NCBI GenBank assembly: GCA_002633005.1
Contig: NMRA01000209.1
Coordinates: forward strand, 148,933-212,932
DNA length: 64,000 bases
Direction: 5' to 3'
Source of the DNA: Phoronis australis
Lineage: Eukaryota > Phoronida > Phoronidae
Shown here in pieces: positions 1 to 11,900 of the stretch. Position 1 is the first letter of the stretch. Each line of letters starts with the position of its first letter. The notes beneath the pieces were generated by a model. It was not told the origin of the DNA. It made no database searches and saw nothing but the letters and a program-made list of their open reading frames with translations. The position numbers and the translations under genes are program-made.

Positions 1-254
1 CGTTGTTTCGCAGGGACCTTCATCAGTTCAGCGTACAAATCCCTTTCGTAATCGGACGGCAGAAAGTGCTTGCCACACACACGGTAAGTCTCCAGTGCTT
101 TGTACGTTGCGTGGACGGGTAACGCTGCGTTCTTCACACGAACGAGCCAAGTACGGCGAAGTGTGTCATCCATCGGAAAGCGATGCAAAGGTACTCCCAA
201 AGCGCACGTGAGCCGATAATTAGTACATCCTGGTACGCAGCAACAGCGTGGCAT
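1..254 (-). CDS. THAP-domain zinc-finger protein, N-terminal exon (partial, runs off left edge)
   Basis: Reading the minus strand from the ATG at 254-252 gives 84 codons open to the window edge. The start MPRCCCVPGC is the classic opening of a THAP domain (C2CH zinc finger, sequence-specific DNA binding). Further hallmarks follow: RFP at residues 25-27, a conserved Trp at 36, then VCGKHF at 59-64 supplying the C-x2-H zinc ligands, and the basic YERDLYAEL stretch after it. The spacing from Cys10 to Cys60 fits the family. The closing AVPxxF box and everything C-terminal lie off the window. THAP domains occur in host transcription regulators and in P-element-type transposases (THAP9-like); which one this is cannot be told here. 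The start is preceded by an ETS/E2F-rich stretch consistent with a promoter. Confidence 0.85.
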   Translation of the reverse strand, partial: MPRCCCVPGCTNYRLTCALGVPLHRFPMDDTLRRTWLVRVKNAALPVHATYKALETYRVCGKHFLPSDYERDLYAELMKVPAKQ

Positions 255-360
255 GTTGACTGACTAGTGAATGAAAGCAAACGACAACGGAACTTAACAC
301 AACCGAGGTAGAACAATGACTGACTCGGCAGCTCTCACAGTCAGACTATATGAAAAGAAA

Positions 361-400
361 TTGGCGCGAAATGCTTGCCTCCTAAAACGTCACTTCCGGA
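361..400 (-). promoter_or_regulatory. Candidate promoter of the THAP gene: E2F-like and ETS-like sites
   Basis: About 110-150 bases upstream of the THAP start codon lies TTGGCGCGAA (361-370), close to the E2F consensus on either strand. Then come ACGTCA (387-392, half CRE) and ACTTCCGG (392-399, ETS core). Clustering of these sites near a start is typical of housekeeping promoters. It could also serve a divergent plus-strand transcript, since the first UCKL1 exon has not been found. Inference from motifs only. Confidence 0.3.
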
Positions 401-442
401 GTAGCAGACGAGTAATTAATAAAATTACGAAAAAGCTGTAAT

Positions 443-1177
443 TAAGTGGAAAATATGTCTAGGATAACCAACCAACCTTATTTTAGCTCAAAATGACATG
501 GAAAAGGGTTGCCTTCGCCTTTAAAGAACACTGTCACTGTACATAATTTTTTCAAGAGTCGGTTTGACAAGTTTGAAAGGCAAAAACAGAAAAATAAAAC
601 AATGCGACCAAATCAAATCAAAGACCTACCAACATGTCATTCCCAGGAGAGTAATCGTCTCGTCTGCTCTTCCAGCTTGAACAAATGCTCCTGTAATCCA
701 GTAACCAAATTACTTTCTCATCAAGCAGTCCACCATTCAGTTGCCCAAATCATTGGCTGTTACCGTATTATGTGACTGGAATGTTGTGTGCATCAAGATC
801 AATTTTTTGTCTGTTATTCCAAAACTAGACAGTTGTGGCACCATTGTTTAATTCATAATTTCACAAGAAATTTCCATACATAACCATTGTTGGAAAAGGA
901 GGCAGTGTGGCCTGGTTGATAAGTCCCTGCTTTCTTTACTCGAGGCCGTGGGCTCGAGTCCCACTAGGTCACACTGCTAAACCCTTGAGCCAGGTTTCTA
1001 GCTCCTCAGCTCGGTTTTAACCATATATTAATAAAGCATAAAAATTTTTCCAGGTGATCAATGCAATGGGCCCACACGCGAGGCCTGCGCACGTCTGGTA
1101 CAACGTGTAACAGACCGCCTGCAATTATTCTATTTTTTATTCTTGGAAAAGATCAAAAACAATTGAAGGACAATAAC
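443..1177. other. Non-coding stretch between the THAP gene and the inverted-repeat element
   Basis: Apart from the tRNA-like unit at 902-977 I see no gene, clear repeat or signal. An unidentified first exon of UCKL1 could lie here or further right. Confidence 0.4.
902..977 (+). repeat. tRNA-like sequence, probably a SINE head or tRNA pseudogene
   Basis: An A-box-like TGGCCTGGTTG starts at 908 and a B-box-like GGCTCGAGTCC lies at 951-961, the spacing expected of an internal RNA polymerase III promoter. A perfect 5-bp T-stem with a 7-base loop sits at 948-964. The ends pair over 13 bp (902-914 with 965-977, two G-U pairs), longer than a true acceptor stem, so it is not a functional tRNA. No anticodon could be assigned with confidence. 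Confidence 0.45.
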
Positions 1178-4100
1178 ATGAAAAGGTAAAGCTCGAGACA
1201 AAAAATTAGAATTGTTTCTATTCTAACATTTGTGGTCTCATCTGAAAGCTCATTCTCTCTATTTCAGTACCCATATTTGATTGTCCTATAACTTTAAATT
1301 TTTTGCCTAAATGGACCCATTTTTGGGGGTCACTTGACTCTAAAAAATTAGCTCGCTTTTCATGTGTGTTGCTAATTGTCATAAAAAGCTAATCGTGGGT
1401 ATTTCACTATACTATCAAATTTGTGCAATCACATGAACCCCAAACTTCGTAAATAATAACATTTCAACTTTAGCACATCATCGACCTCTTGGGATCAAAG
1501 GTCAACTCCTGGATATCATGGTGCTGTACGTCGGTCAAAGGAAAGTGTTAAGAAGTTTAGTTATGTCAAAAGTTTTCAATCAAAATTAAAATAATTTCAG
1601 ATTCTCTTTTAACTTGTTACTGTCACGTATGTCCATCACACCCATTAAATTACAATTTTTCAGCCAATTAAAATAACCGTAGGTCATATTTTTACTTTCT
1701 AAACTTGCAGAAAATAAAATGTATCACACCTTAACACAGTAAAATATTACAAAGGCAGCTTTAAAATTATGCGAAGAAGTTGCTACAGATCTAAACTAAA
1801 TGCATTGGACTTTTTCAATTTCAGAAGTATGTGCAGAAAAGTTATACTTTACAATGTCACCTAGTTATTCTTAATAAAACTCAACTTATTAAAATCAGAC
1901 TGTTGGACCCCATTATAAAATGTAAATAAAACAAAATGTTTTATTTTAATGAACTTATTGTTTTTCTGTTGTACCTGTCTTTGTAAAGAAATGCTTAGCT
2001 TTTGGGAAATTCAAGATGCAAAAATATTCATACAAAAGAATTCCGAATTTGCTATAAAGTATAAATAACAAGAGACCTAAAGGAATACATTATTGTCAAG
2101 TTGCTATTGCGCTGGAATCAACATGATATTTCTGCTCTGACCTGCTGTGCTATGTTTTGTTTTGAAAAAGACGATACTGGGCATTTTTAAGCTGTAGGAA
2201 CCTGTCACCTTTATTGAGCATTTTTGGCACACCCTCACAGACTGTAGTCACTCTTTTTGTGTCTTTCAGTGTATTGGGTCATTGGGTGGCTTATATGAAA
2301 TGATTTCAGAGCAAACGATTACATTTTCTCATCTTACATATTTTTGATCCCTCAGTCTTTTTAAGAATTAGACTAATTTTTTTCTGCTGAGCTTTGTGGA
2401 CATTTAACGAGCATTTAGAAATGATAGAGGAAGTCGTTGGAGACCACGGGGAGAACAGATGCAACTGGAAGAGGAATAAATACGTGCCGGAATATTTTCT
2501 GAAACTCAAAAATATTGCCATCGTGGATCAAGAAATTTATAATACTTGCACGTACTGTGATGTGACATTATTTAAAGCCTCTCTTTAAATTTGAAAAGAA
2601 GGACTGAGTTAACGAGGTGGATGAAAACCTAATGGTGCTGATCACTAAATAGAGACCAGCATCTGATAACTCCTAAGTCATAATCCTGAATTAATTTAAA
2701 ATATCTTGTTTTCACACTGAAGTCAGCACTGATGATTTGAATCAAAATATGAACGCCAAAAGTCGTTGCTGTCTACTAAACCATGCTCCACACTTTGTGT
2801 TAAGAGGATAATGAAGTTCTGTAACTAATATTTTTAAAACATCACCATTATTACTTACATGGGCCATCAATGGCATGATTCAGATAATAATTTTGTACAT
2901 GCTTAGGGCAAGTTCTAATTTAAAAAAACAATTAAGTAAATTGCGTTTTTATGACAGTGGTTAGTTCTGTTTTAAACTTTATTTCACATTTTATCTTTTG
3001 AGTCATATTTACTTATTAGTTTTGAATTCAGTATTCTATTTAACGCATAAAAACAGGTTTTCCTGATAACTAATAGCTGTCAAATACAAATGATTATCGC
3101 TCTCATTCCCATCTGTATTGCTTACCATCTTCAAAGGGGAAGTGAAGATTTTTTGGTGTTGTTTTATATTTTTAATCAAATGTATTGAAAGATTAAAATC
3201 CTAGAGTAAATTCCTAGCATAGGCCTACCTGTGTTGATTTTGTGCAAAAAGTCAATCGGTACATTTTAATCAAAAACATCGTATTAGTAGCAAAAGACCA
3301 GCTTAAATACTGCAAAAGTTTGAATCATTCTGAATTGATATCTTACTCACAACAAACAATTTAATAGTAGAAATTCAGAGCATGTGTCCGTCACATATGT
3401 CCATGTACATCCGTCACACTAACTCAACTTATATATCGAGCTCTCAGACAAAATTTTCTTTGAAGATATCATCAAAACTATTAGCGTGTTGTACTTTGCA
3501 AACATTCCACTAAATCATCATTTAAAACAAATACTTGTAACTAAATGCAACTCAAAAGAAAATTAATCATGTTAAAAATTTTTAAAAAAATTCGAATTCT
3601 CTGCATACATCTGTCACACCCCTTTAAAGGCAATTTTCTCAGTCAGATTAAAAGAGAGGGGAACAGTTGAGACACACTTTGGAAGCTATCGATGAGACCT
3701 ATCAATTGATGTATTATTTACTTTCCTAGGATGAACATTTTTTCACAATTGATCAAAATGTTCTCTGATTGTACGTCCGTCACAAATGGAATTGCTCTTC
3801 TAAGTTCTGGTTCAATCTTCTCGAAGCTTAGTAGAAAAAGAGTTATAAATCTTACTCAAAATGATTGCGAGATCAAGGCTCTTGTTTTGCCAAAAATGTG
3901 TAAAATGAGACAATGTAATCATTTGCTATGAAATCATTTCATACAAGCCACCCAAGACACTGAGAAACACAAGAGCTAACTACAATCACTGAAGGTATGA
4001 CAAAAATGCTTAGTACTGTAGGTTGCTACTAAATTGGCTTTTTCAACAAAAAACAGCATAGTGAGACAGAGCGAAAATGACATGATTATTCCAGCAGAAC

Positions 4101-5093
4101 AGCAACTTGACATGCATTCTTTTAGGTCTCTTGTTATTTAAACTCCAGAGCACCCGTGGAAATCTTTTATATGAAAAGTTTTTGCTTCGGACGCTTTAAA
4201 AAAACTACTTCTTTACAAACATAGGGCACTATCACAAAAACAATAGGTTCATTAAATTAACATTTTGTTTTATTTATATTCTGTGATGTGGTCCAACTGT
4301 CTAATTTTAGCAAGTTGAATTCTCCTTAAAATAACTAGATGACACCATAAAGTATAACTTCTCAGCAATTACTTTGAAATTGAAAAAGTCCAAAACATCT
4401 ATTTTATATCCATAGCAACTTCTATACTTAATTTTATGACCGTCTTTATAATATTTTATCGTTTTAGGTGTGAGACAAATTCCATCTTCTGCAAGTTTGG
4501 AAAGTAAAAATAAGACCTAAGGTTATTTTTATTGGTTGAAAAATTGTAATTTCATGGGTGTGACGGACGTACGTGACGGATGTACAAATTTTCTGTACAT
4601 CCGTCTTAACAAATAATCCCTGTGCTCTTAAATTTTGGTCCATAGTAATTCAGAAACAAGTTAAAAGAGAATCTGAAATTATTTGAATTTTATTGAACAC
4701 TTTTGGCGTGACAAAACTTTTTAGTACTTTTCTGATGGACCCAAGGCACCATGATATCCAGCAGTTGGCCTTTAACCCAAAGAGGTCGACAATGCAATAC
4801 TGATCAAATGATATTTTTGGAAAGTTTAGACTTCATGTGATTGTACAAATTTGATAGTACAGCAAAATACCCATAATTAGCTTATTTATGACGGTAATTA
4901 GCCAGACACATGAAAACTGGGGAAATTTTTTATGGTCAAGTGACCTCCAAAATGGGTCGTTTAGTAAAAAAATCAAAAGCTATAGGAAATTCATATAAGA
5001 GCCCTAAAACTAGAGAGACTGGGCTTTCAGATAACACCACAAATATTAATCTAGATACAATTTTAATTTTTTGTCTCTAGGTTGACCTTTTTG
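1178..5093. mobile_element. Large inverted-repeat element, about 3.9 kb with arms of about 1.15-1.2 kb
   Basis: The stretch from about 1178 to 2340 recurs in reverse complement at about 3890-5093, with roughly 75-80 percent identity by eye. Examples are GAGACAAAAAATTA (left outer end) against its complement near 5065-5080, GATATCATGGTGC at about 1513 against 4749, TTTCAGATTCTCTTTTAACTTG at about 1596 against 4660, and TGAAATGATTTCA near 2297 against 3927. The 1.5-kb centre is AT-rich with no long open frame. A motif of the type TGTACRTCCGTCAC recurs at several places (about 1625, 3385, 3405, 3770, 4565, 4600). No clear target duplication or transposase was seen. It looks like a non-autonomous DNA transposon with long terminal inverted repeats, or an old inverted duplication. 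Confidence 0.7.
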
Positions 5094-5105
5094 TGGAATT
5101 ACCTT

Positions 5106-5294
5106 TCAGTGAAATACTAAAACTAACCATGATTGCTCTAGCAATGTAACTGCCGGTAAGTTTTCATTCCCTGGAACCACGACAAACTGTGCCAGGGAAA
5201 TCCCATCATCACAGCTCACAGGTCTGTCATCAGGATTCTGATGCATTTCAGTAGATTTCACTTCTGAATCAGTTTCCTCACACAATGCAAGTAG
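5106..5294 (-). CDS. Exon-like open frame, unidentified
   Basis: On the minus strand an acceptor-like TGCTCTAG is followed directly by ATG, then an open frame of about 60 codons rich in Asp/Glu (for example CEETDSEVKSTE, QNPDDRPVSCDDG) that ends at a donor-like ATG|GTTAGT near 5128. Composition is protein-like, but I recognise no family and found no partner exon. It lies just outside the right arm of the 3.9-kb inverted repeat, so it may be part of a decayed transposon gene. Confidence 0.25.
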   Translation of the reverse strand, partial: LLALCEETDSEVKSTEMHQNPDDRPVSCDDGISLAQFVVVPGNENLPAVTLLEQSWLVLVFH

Positions 5295-5686
5295 ACTGCA
5301 CATCTAGAGCACTGCAAAGCAAAGACTTTTCCAGCAAAATCCGTATGGGGGAGGAGACAACAGTTGAAATAAAAGATTGTGGGTGGTTGTCTTGTGAAGG
5401 AAATTTTAATTATGGGTGGTCCTTCTTGAAACAGCTAAATCATTAAAAGTGGTTGTTGTTTTTTGTCCCGTAAATGTAAGTGAGCTGATTCTTTTATTTT
5501 TTAATAATGGTGCGGTTCACACAAGTTGCCGAGATTTGCCTGTTACGGAGAGAAGTGTAAAAAAAACTGGAGTCGCGTCAGTTGAAATTGCCAAGTTGCA
5601 CACATGTGACTAAAGCGGTAGGTGGTCAAATTCAATTTAACTTATTTTTTATGCCAGTTTTAAGTATAAGATCCAATCATTTACAG

Positions 5687-5913
5687 CAACAACAGTGATG
5701 ATGACGTTCAACTCAATATGCGAACGCCCACTCGACCAATTCCTCCCAAAAGCCCTAGCAAGACGACACCTAGTCGACGCCGCACTCGCACAAAGAGCAC
5801 GTCTGACCAGAGTGACCAAAATGTGCTGCGAGCAGGAACACGCACCATTTACACAGCGGGGCGACCCCCGTGGTACGATTCCCATGGGCAGATGAAAGAC
5901 GCATTCGTCATAG
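5687..5913 (+). CDS. UCKL1: UCKL1 exon, N-terminal basic region
   Basis: Acceptor TTACAG at 5681-5686 and donor TAG|GTAAAT. It encodes an Asp-rich start, then a Pro/Arg/Lys/Ser-rich low-complexity stretch (residues like [19 protein letters not shown]) and the conserved [12 protein letters not shown]. An ATG at 5718 is in frame, but the frame is open upstream to the acceptor, so the true start is probably in an earlier exon. A second acceptor, ACAACAG ending at 5695, could shorten the exon by three codons. Confidence 0.85.
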
Positions 5914-8900
5914 GTAAATCTGTGGGGCCCTGGTTTTACAAAGTTGCCACGTTACTTTTAGACTTACTTTAAGTTTGTACTGAGTTGGAAGTTTCGGTTT
6001 ATTTTTCTTTGATTCTTTGATGTTTTATATGTTGTTTTTGTTATATTAAAGGCGAAAGGTATTTTTTCCAAATAGTCTCTGTGTGTAGTGTGCACAGAGT
6101 TACCAGCGACTGTGTCAGTTGAGTTTTCATCTGGGGAGAATCTGAGATTATGGCAATTCTTCACTTATTTAGCACACAATATGGCCGACAAGTGAAATTC
6201 TATGTTGTCAAATTTCTCCACAAAAGATAATACGGTATTCGGAATATTTTGGCATTGTTTGTAGCGTGTAGGTGCCTTAAAACAATGTTTGATAAAGTTC
6301 CCGTTCCTTGCAGCAAGGTAACCAGTCGTTGCAAAATGGGAAAATGTCAATTTTGGCAAATTTTGTGCAACATAAGTGGAGAATTACCATAATATTTCAC
6401 TTCCTGTCAGGGTTGTGTGGAGGCAGTGCATCGGGAAAGACGACGGTGGCGAGGAAAATCATCGAGTCTCTCGATGTCCAGTGGGTCAGCTTGCTCAGCA
6501 TGGACTCATTTTACAAGGTATGTGGTTGTATTTATGAATTCAGGGGATTTCAACGACGACGCAGCTGTTGTTTTTGAAATGCTCTATGAGTGATCGTCAG
6601 CTCGTAAACGTCGGATGGAATCACAGATTACTTGGCGATGTGTTAATCATGAGTTGAAAAACAACACTCAGCACGTGATTTGCACAACAGAATTGAAAGC
6701 GCGGGTCAGCTATATCATGACTTTTTGTTCCAGTAAGCAAGGAAAACAAAAGACAGAAAAGGTGCCTGAAACTACGTCAAAATTATCAGTGGATTAGCTC
6801 TTTTGCATGAAAGATTCTTTTGGCGTGCACCATCTGATCACGCCGAAGTTTGATCTCATCACGTTAAACAGAATTATCAATTACATAACACATTCACAAG
6901 GTGTCTGTTATGTCACCAGCCTACAACCATAACAGATTTCATTCAAAAAATGGGAGCAGCATTGTAGATGAATTGGCCGCATTGATGTTACAGGTGGCAA
7001 GTATCGGCTTAGTTATTGTGCAGTATCGAAGACGCCAACTTTTGAACTGGACTGCTTACTGCAGCTATGTTTTCAATTCCCAGTTGTCGTGGAAGCCTAG
7101 AAAACCTGGAAAAATGACAAAAATGGCTTCCATATGTGGCAAANGATTTGCACAACAGAATTGAAAGCGCGGGTCAGCTATATCATGACTTTTTGTTCCA
7201 GTAAGCAAGGAAAACAAAAGACAGAAAAGGTGCCTAAAACTACGTCAAATTTATCAGTGGATTAGCTCTTTTGCATGAAAGATTCTTTTGGCGTGCACCA
7301 TCTGATCACACCGAAGTTTGATCTCATCACGTTAAACAGAATTATCAATTACATAACACATTCACAAGGTGTCTGTTATGTCACCAGCCTACAACCATAA
7401 CAGATTTCATTCAAAAAATGGGAGCAGCATTGTAGATGAATTGGCCGCATTGATGTTACAGGTGGCAAGTATCGGCTTAGTTATTGTGCAGTATCAAAGA
7501 CGCCAACTTTTGAACTGGACTGCTTACTGCAGCTATGTTTTCAATTCCCAGTTGTCGGGGAAGCCTAGAAAACCTGGAAAAATGACAAAAATGGCTTCCA
7601 TATGTGGCAAACTGAGTTAAAGTGAAAAAAGGAGGTTTTAATGCATGGAAATCTCATTGAATTAAATAAAAGGTAAATAAAAATCATGATTTTGATGGTG
7701 TGCTGATATTAAGGTTATCTTAAACCTTATGATAATCACGAAAATTGGGCGTTTTTGCAATATTCCGCCCCATTCAATCTCGTGGAAATTTGATTACTAC
7801 TTATCCAAGTTCAAAGGTTACAGAGCTCTCGCTTAAATTGAATCTCCCACCAGCCATGGGCAGTTCTCACAGTTTACAATCCCTTCCTTCTTTGACTCGC
7901 CTTAATACTGAGTATACCACATGGAAAAGTGCAGCGGAAAACGGAGACAAAATGTCATTTTGATCCAGAGTGGGTTGTGCGTCTGCTTACATATGACCGT
8001 TGATAACATAATATGAGGAATACAGTGAACCACCACACGACATCTGGCACTTTGTTTTCACAAACATAGCAAGTTGTGAGAAGAGATAAATCCTCCCCCA
8101 AACTCATTCTTTTCCTCGATAGCCTAACTTTTTATTGGTTCAATCTTGTGCTCACGACGAGCTTTACTACCGTACTAGGTACTACTCTATTTTTATTCTC
8201 TATTTCGTAGATAGTTTTTTGATATCAGTGTTTCAGGTGCGTGCTTCATAAGTTGTGTACCACAATGCACTGTTGACCTACTAATGTTATCTCCACCTCT
8301 GGCTCGAGGCACTGAAGCCTGACTCACAAAAGTACTGATAATTAAGTTAATTACTCTCTGCAACTTTAGTTGACATTGCAAGTTTAAATAACTAACAATG
8401 TAATGACCTGTAGAGGTTATATTGACCAAAAAACACATTTTCACCTAGTACCCCGGTAAACAGGCGAGGACTTTAAGATTTTGATGAGATATAATGTTTT
8501 TGTTTTTCTTGGTTTGACAAATCGACTTAATTTCAACTTAAGAGCATGAGTTCTAGAAAACAGCTCTGTGGATCTCACTGAAACTTTCCAATTTTAATAT
8601 TTATCCATCAATCTCAAAAACGCTGTTAGGATTTTCATTTTAAACTCCAAGTTTTCCCGTACCTTTAAATAGATGAATGTGACTGCTTTTTTGTACAAAA
8701 ATACCTCGTGTTTTGCGAGCTAATTTTGCACAGAGACCAAACTAAGTTAGTAATCAAAAATCTCCTAACAGCATTTTTGAAGTAAAGTGTGAAGTTTTCA
8801 TGGGTTTCATTGAAATCGACCGAGGAGTTATTGTGCTATGTACCTTTCTTAAAAATAAAATTTTGACTTCAAAAAAAATACAAAACATATTTTTATAGTC

Positions 8901-11900
8901 CCTGGTCTTTTTCTTTCAGGAAATATGTACGTTTACTAAGTTGGCATTGTCTGCTTTTTATAAATGAATTGGAATGGAGGTCACGAAACAAGGTTTGGGA
9001 CAACCTTAACCATTCAATTATTAATGGCCAACACTATTACAAAAATTTACTATATTAAGTAAATACATGTATGTTGTGGACTAGAAAACTTGTGTCCAGG
9101 AAACATATGAACTGAAAATTCATGGAAAATGAGAACAAAATATCAATGAAAAATTTCTTAATAGTTGAGAGACTGTTGGCATTTGTCTTAACTTGAGCCA
9201 AAAGTCAGAAAACTGGACTAAGAATATCCAAAAGTTGATTTTTTTGTCTTATGAAGCATTTTGTATTCTGAAATTTCTGTATATTTGAACAGAATACGGA
9301 TTTCTGTCTTTTGACTTGACTTATGGACAGATTGTCTAGCTTTCACCCTTAGCCAGTTTTCGTAAAAAGACTCGGCTATCCGTTGACTGTTTTCAGTCGA
9401 AATTCAATAGACGAAAGCTAATAGACTCTTCTAGAAACATGCCCCTGGTCAAAGCTGATAACTTTGAGAAGTGTGTTCCATTAAACATCGTCTTTCTGTT
9501 TTAAAAACAAACAATTATGTCCTTTAAAGGCATTAACGGACGAGCAACACGAGGAGGCTGAGAGGAGCGAATACAACTTTGATCACCCGTCTGCGTTTGA
9601 CTTTGATCTGGTGGTGGAGACTCTCAAGAGGCTGAAAGAGGGCAAGAGTGTCGACATTCCCATCTACAATTTCAATACGCACTGCCGTGAGAAAGAACAT
9701 GTAAGCCTCGGCCCTTCCATAACTACATTTAGCGTATTTACTGAGTTTTAAGTCCTGATGGACCCTGGTGTTCAAGATAGAAACCAAGTTCAAACTGGAG
9801 GCTGTGTCTTTTGTTTAACGTTGAGGTCATTTAGTGCAAATTAAATAAGAAACTGGTTTGTTTAGGTTATGTTGAGCTGGAACAAGAGTCGAACGCACGT
9901 ATCTTAAGATATGAAATAGTGAAAATGATTGGGAGTTCCGATACTGCGTTTTGGGCACTCTGCCGGGTTGCACGAAACCGTCCCAATAGGGACTCAATTT
10001 TACATGTATTCCCAAATTTTCACCTCATTTGTGGGTTTTATGAAAATAGTGATTGTCCTTTTTTCTTCCACTTTATTATCTTTTCTCTGTCAAGTTTTAG
10101 TTTGAAACTCTGTGAGACTAAACTCTGTATTTAAGAGCCACCTTTCCATGCGACGACCCTTATTATGTACTTAGTCCTTCTTTATTTTCATTTACTTAAG
10201 GGATTAGTTAATGTATAAATAGTAAACATCACAATGTAAAAGATGAGACTATTGGGACTGTTTCTTGAAACTGACCACTGGGGGCTGTGTTTTCTAAGGT
10301 TGTCCAACCATAGCTAAGTTGGATGTAGGCTTGTCCCTGCACAAGCGATGTTGTATTTTTGTGAGAGCGAAACATTGTTACGGACCTATCATGATGCTTA
10401 CTTTTCAGATCAGTATGGCGATGATTTGTGTGAACTTACACTAAACAGTGCTATTTTAATCTTCACTTTTCACAAGAAAGTTAATGAATTGGACTTTAAC
10501 TTTTGAAAACAGGCACTGTTGATCGTAGTTCACTTTTTAGTTAAATTGAATTGTCTGCCAATAAAAATTGAAAATACGTCCTCCTCAGCTACGACTGGCG
10601 TGGTTTCATATCCACTTCTGCATAATGCCATTTCAGTTTGATTGGTTGTGAGATGGGGGTTTCAAGTTATTCTGCCTGTCACAACATCAGTAAGTTCATT
10701 TTTATTACAGAAAACGATATATGGTGCCAATGTGGTCATCTTCGAAGGAATAATGGCCTTTTGTCATGATGAGCTCCTGAACGTAAGTTGTGCAGTCAGT
10801 GAAGTCAACCTAGGTGTCAGTTGTTTCTTTTTGAAAGGACAGTGGCCACGAATTGTTTAAAATATATTATGCTGCATTTGGAAGTTCTTGATTTAAAATT
10901 TATTTATTTGCTACAAATAATGTAAGTTTGAGATCGCCTTAGCCAACTTCAACGATGTGGCAAATTTTTATTGGATGCCATTTTAAGTAGACTTTATTTT
11001 TTGTGACTTAACATCTTGGAGCTTAATGTGATGTGGATGGAATAGCACAGAAATGTTTTCAGTGATTATTTGATAGAGAAACATAATTCTAACTTTTGTT
11101 ACCCTGGAGCAATGTAGATGCCAGCGGTGTGACGTCACTATTACTGTAATACATAAAGTGTTTGATTCGTCAATTCCTAGGCCTTCTCTCTGCTACTGTA
11201 ACCTTCCTCTTGCAAAAAGCGATAGACCAAGACATCTGAGTGTTTCACTGAGTGAATGGTTTTAATATTCTGTCTTTTCATTGTTACTGGCTGCAGTTTT
11301 CCATTTGTCTTCACGTAGTCTAAGGTCTGCAGCTGCTATTTTTGGAACTTTAGAGGTCAAGACCTTGTCATAGCTATTATTTCTGCACCTAAGGTTTCGA
11401 TATTTTTTAGCTGATGGATATGAAGATCTTTGTCGACACTGACTCAGACATCCGTTTAGCCCGTCGACTTAGGCGTGACATCACTGAGCGAGGTCGTGAC
11501 CTGGAGGGCGTATTGAAGCAGTACACCCAGTTCGTGAAACCTGCGTATGATCAACACATCGCACCAACCATGCGCTGCGCTGACATCATTGTGCCAAGAG
11601 GAGGTGAAAATATGGTGGCCATCAATCTCATCGTACAGCATGTGCACAAACAGCTACAAGAAGTACGTGACTTCCAAGAACTAAAAATGCTTAAAACTTA
11701 ATAATTTTTATTTGTCGAAGGAATTGTTGTCATGACAAATAGTTGCTATTCCCGAAGTGAATTGGCAGAATCACTGTAACAGTAACAGTAGGCAGTGTCA
11801 ATGTTTAATGACTTTTTTGCAAAGATTAGTAGCAATTAAAGCAAATTCATGTTACATGAAAATGGAATATGCTATTTAGCTGCTGTGTCTTTGTTCAAAA

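Noticed and set aside
316-441. Short ATG frame considered as the first UCKL1 exon
   Set aside because: No donor site in the right phase and no resemblance to UCKL1 N-termini.
6901-7620. Two similar open frames of 87 and 83 residues
   Set aside because: They are the same intronic sequence in the two tandem copies, with no coding signature; similarity comes from duplication, not selection.
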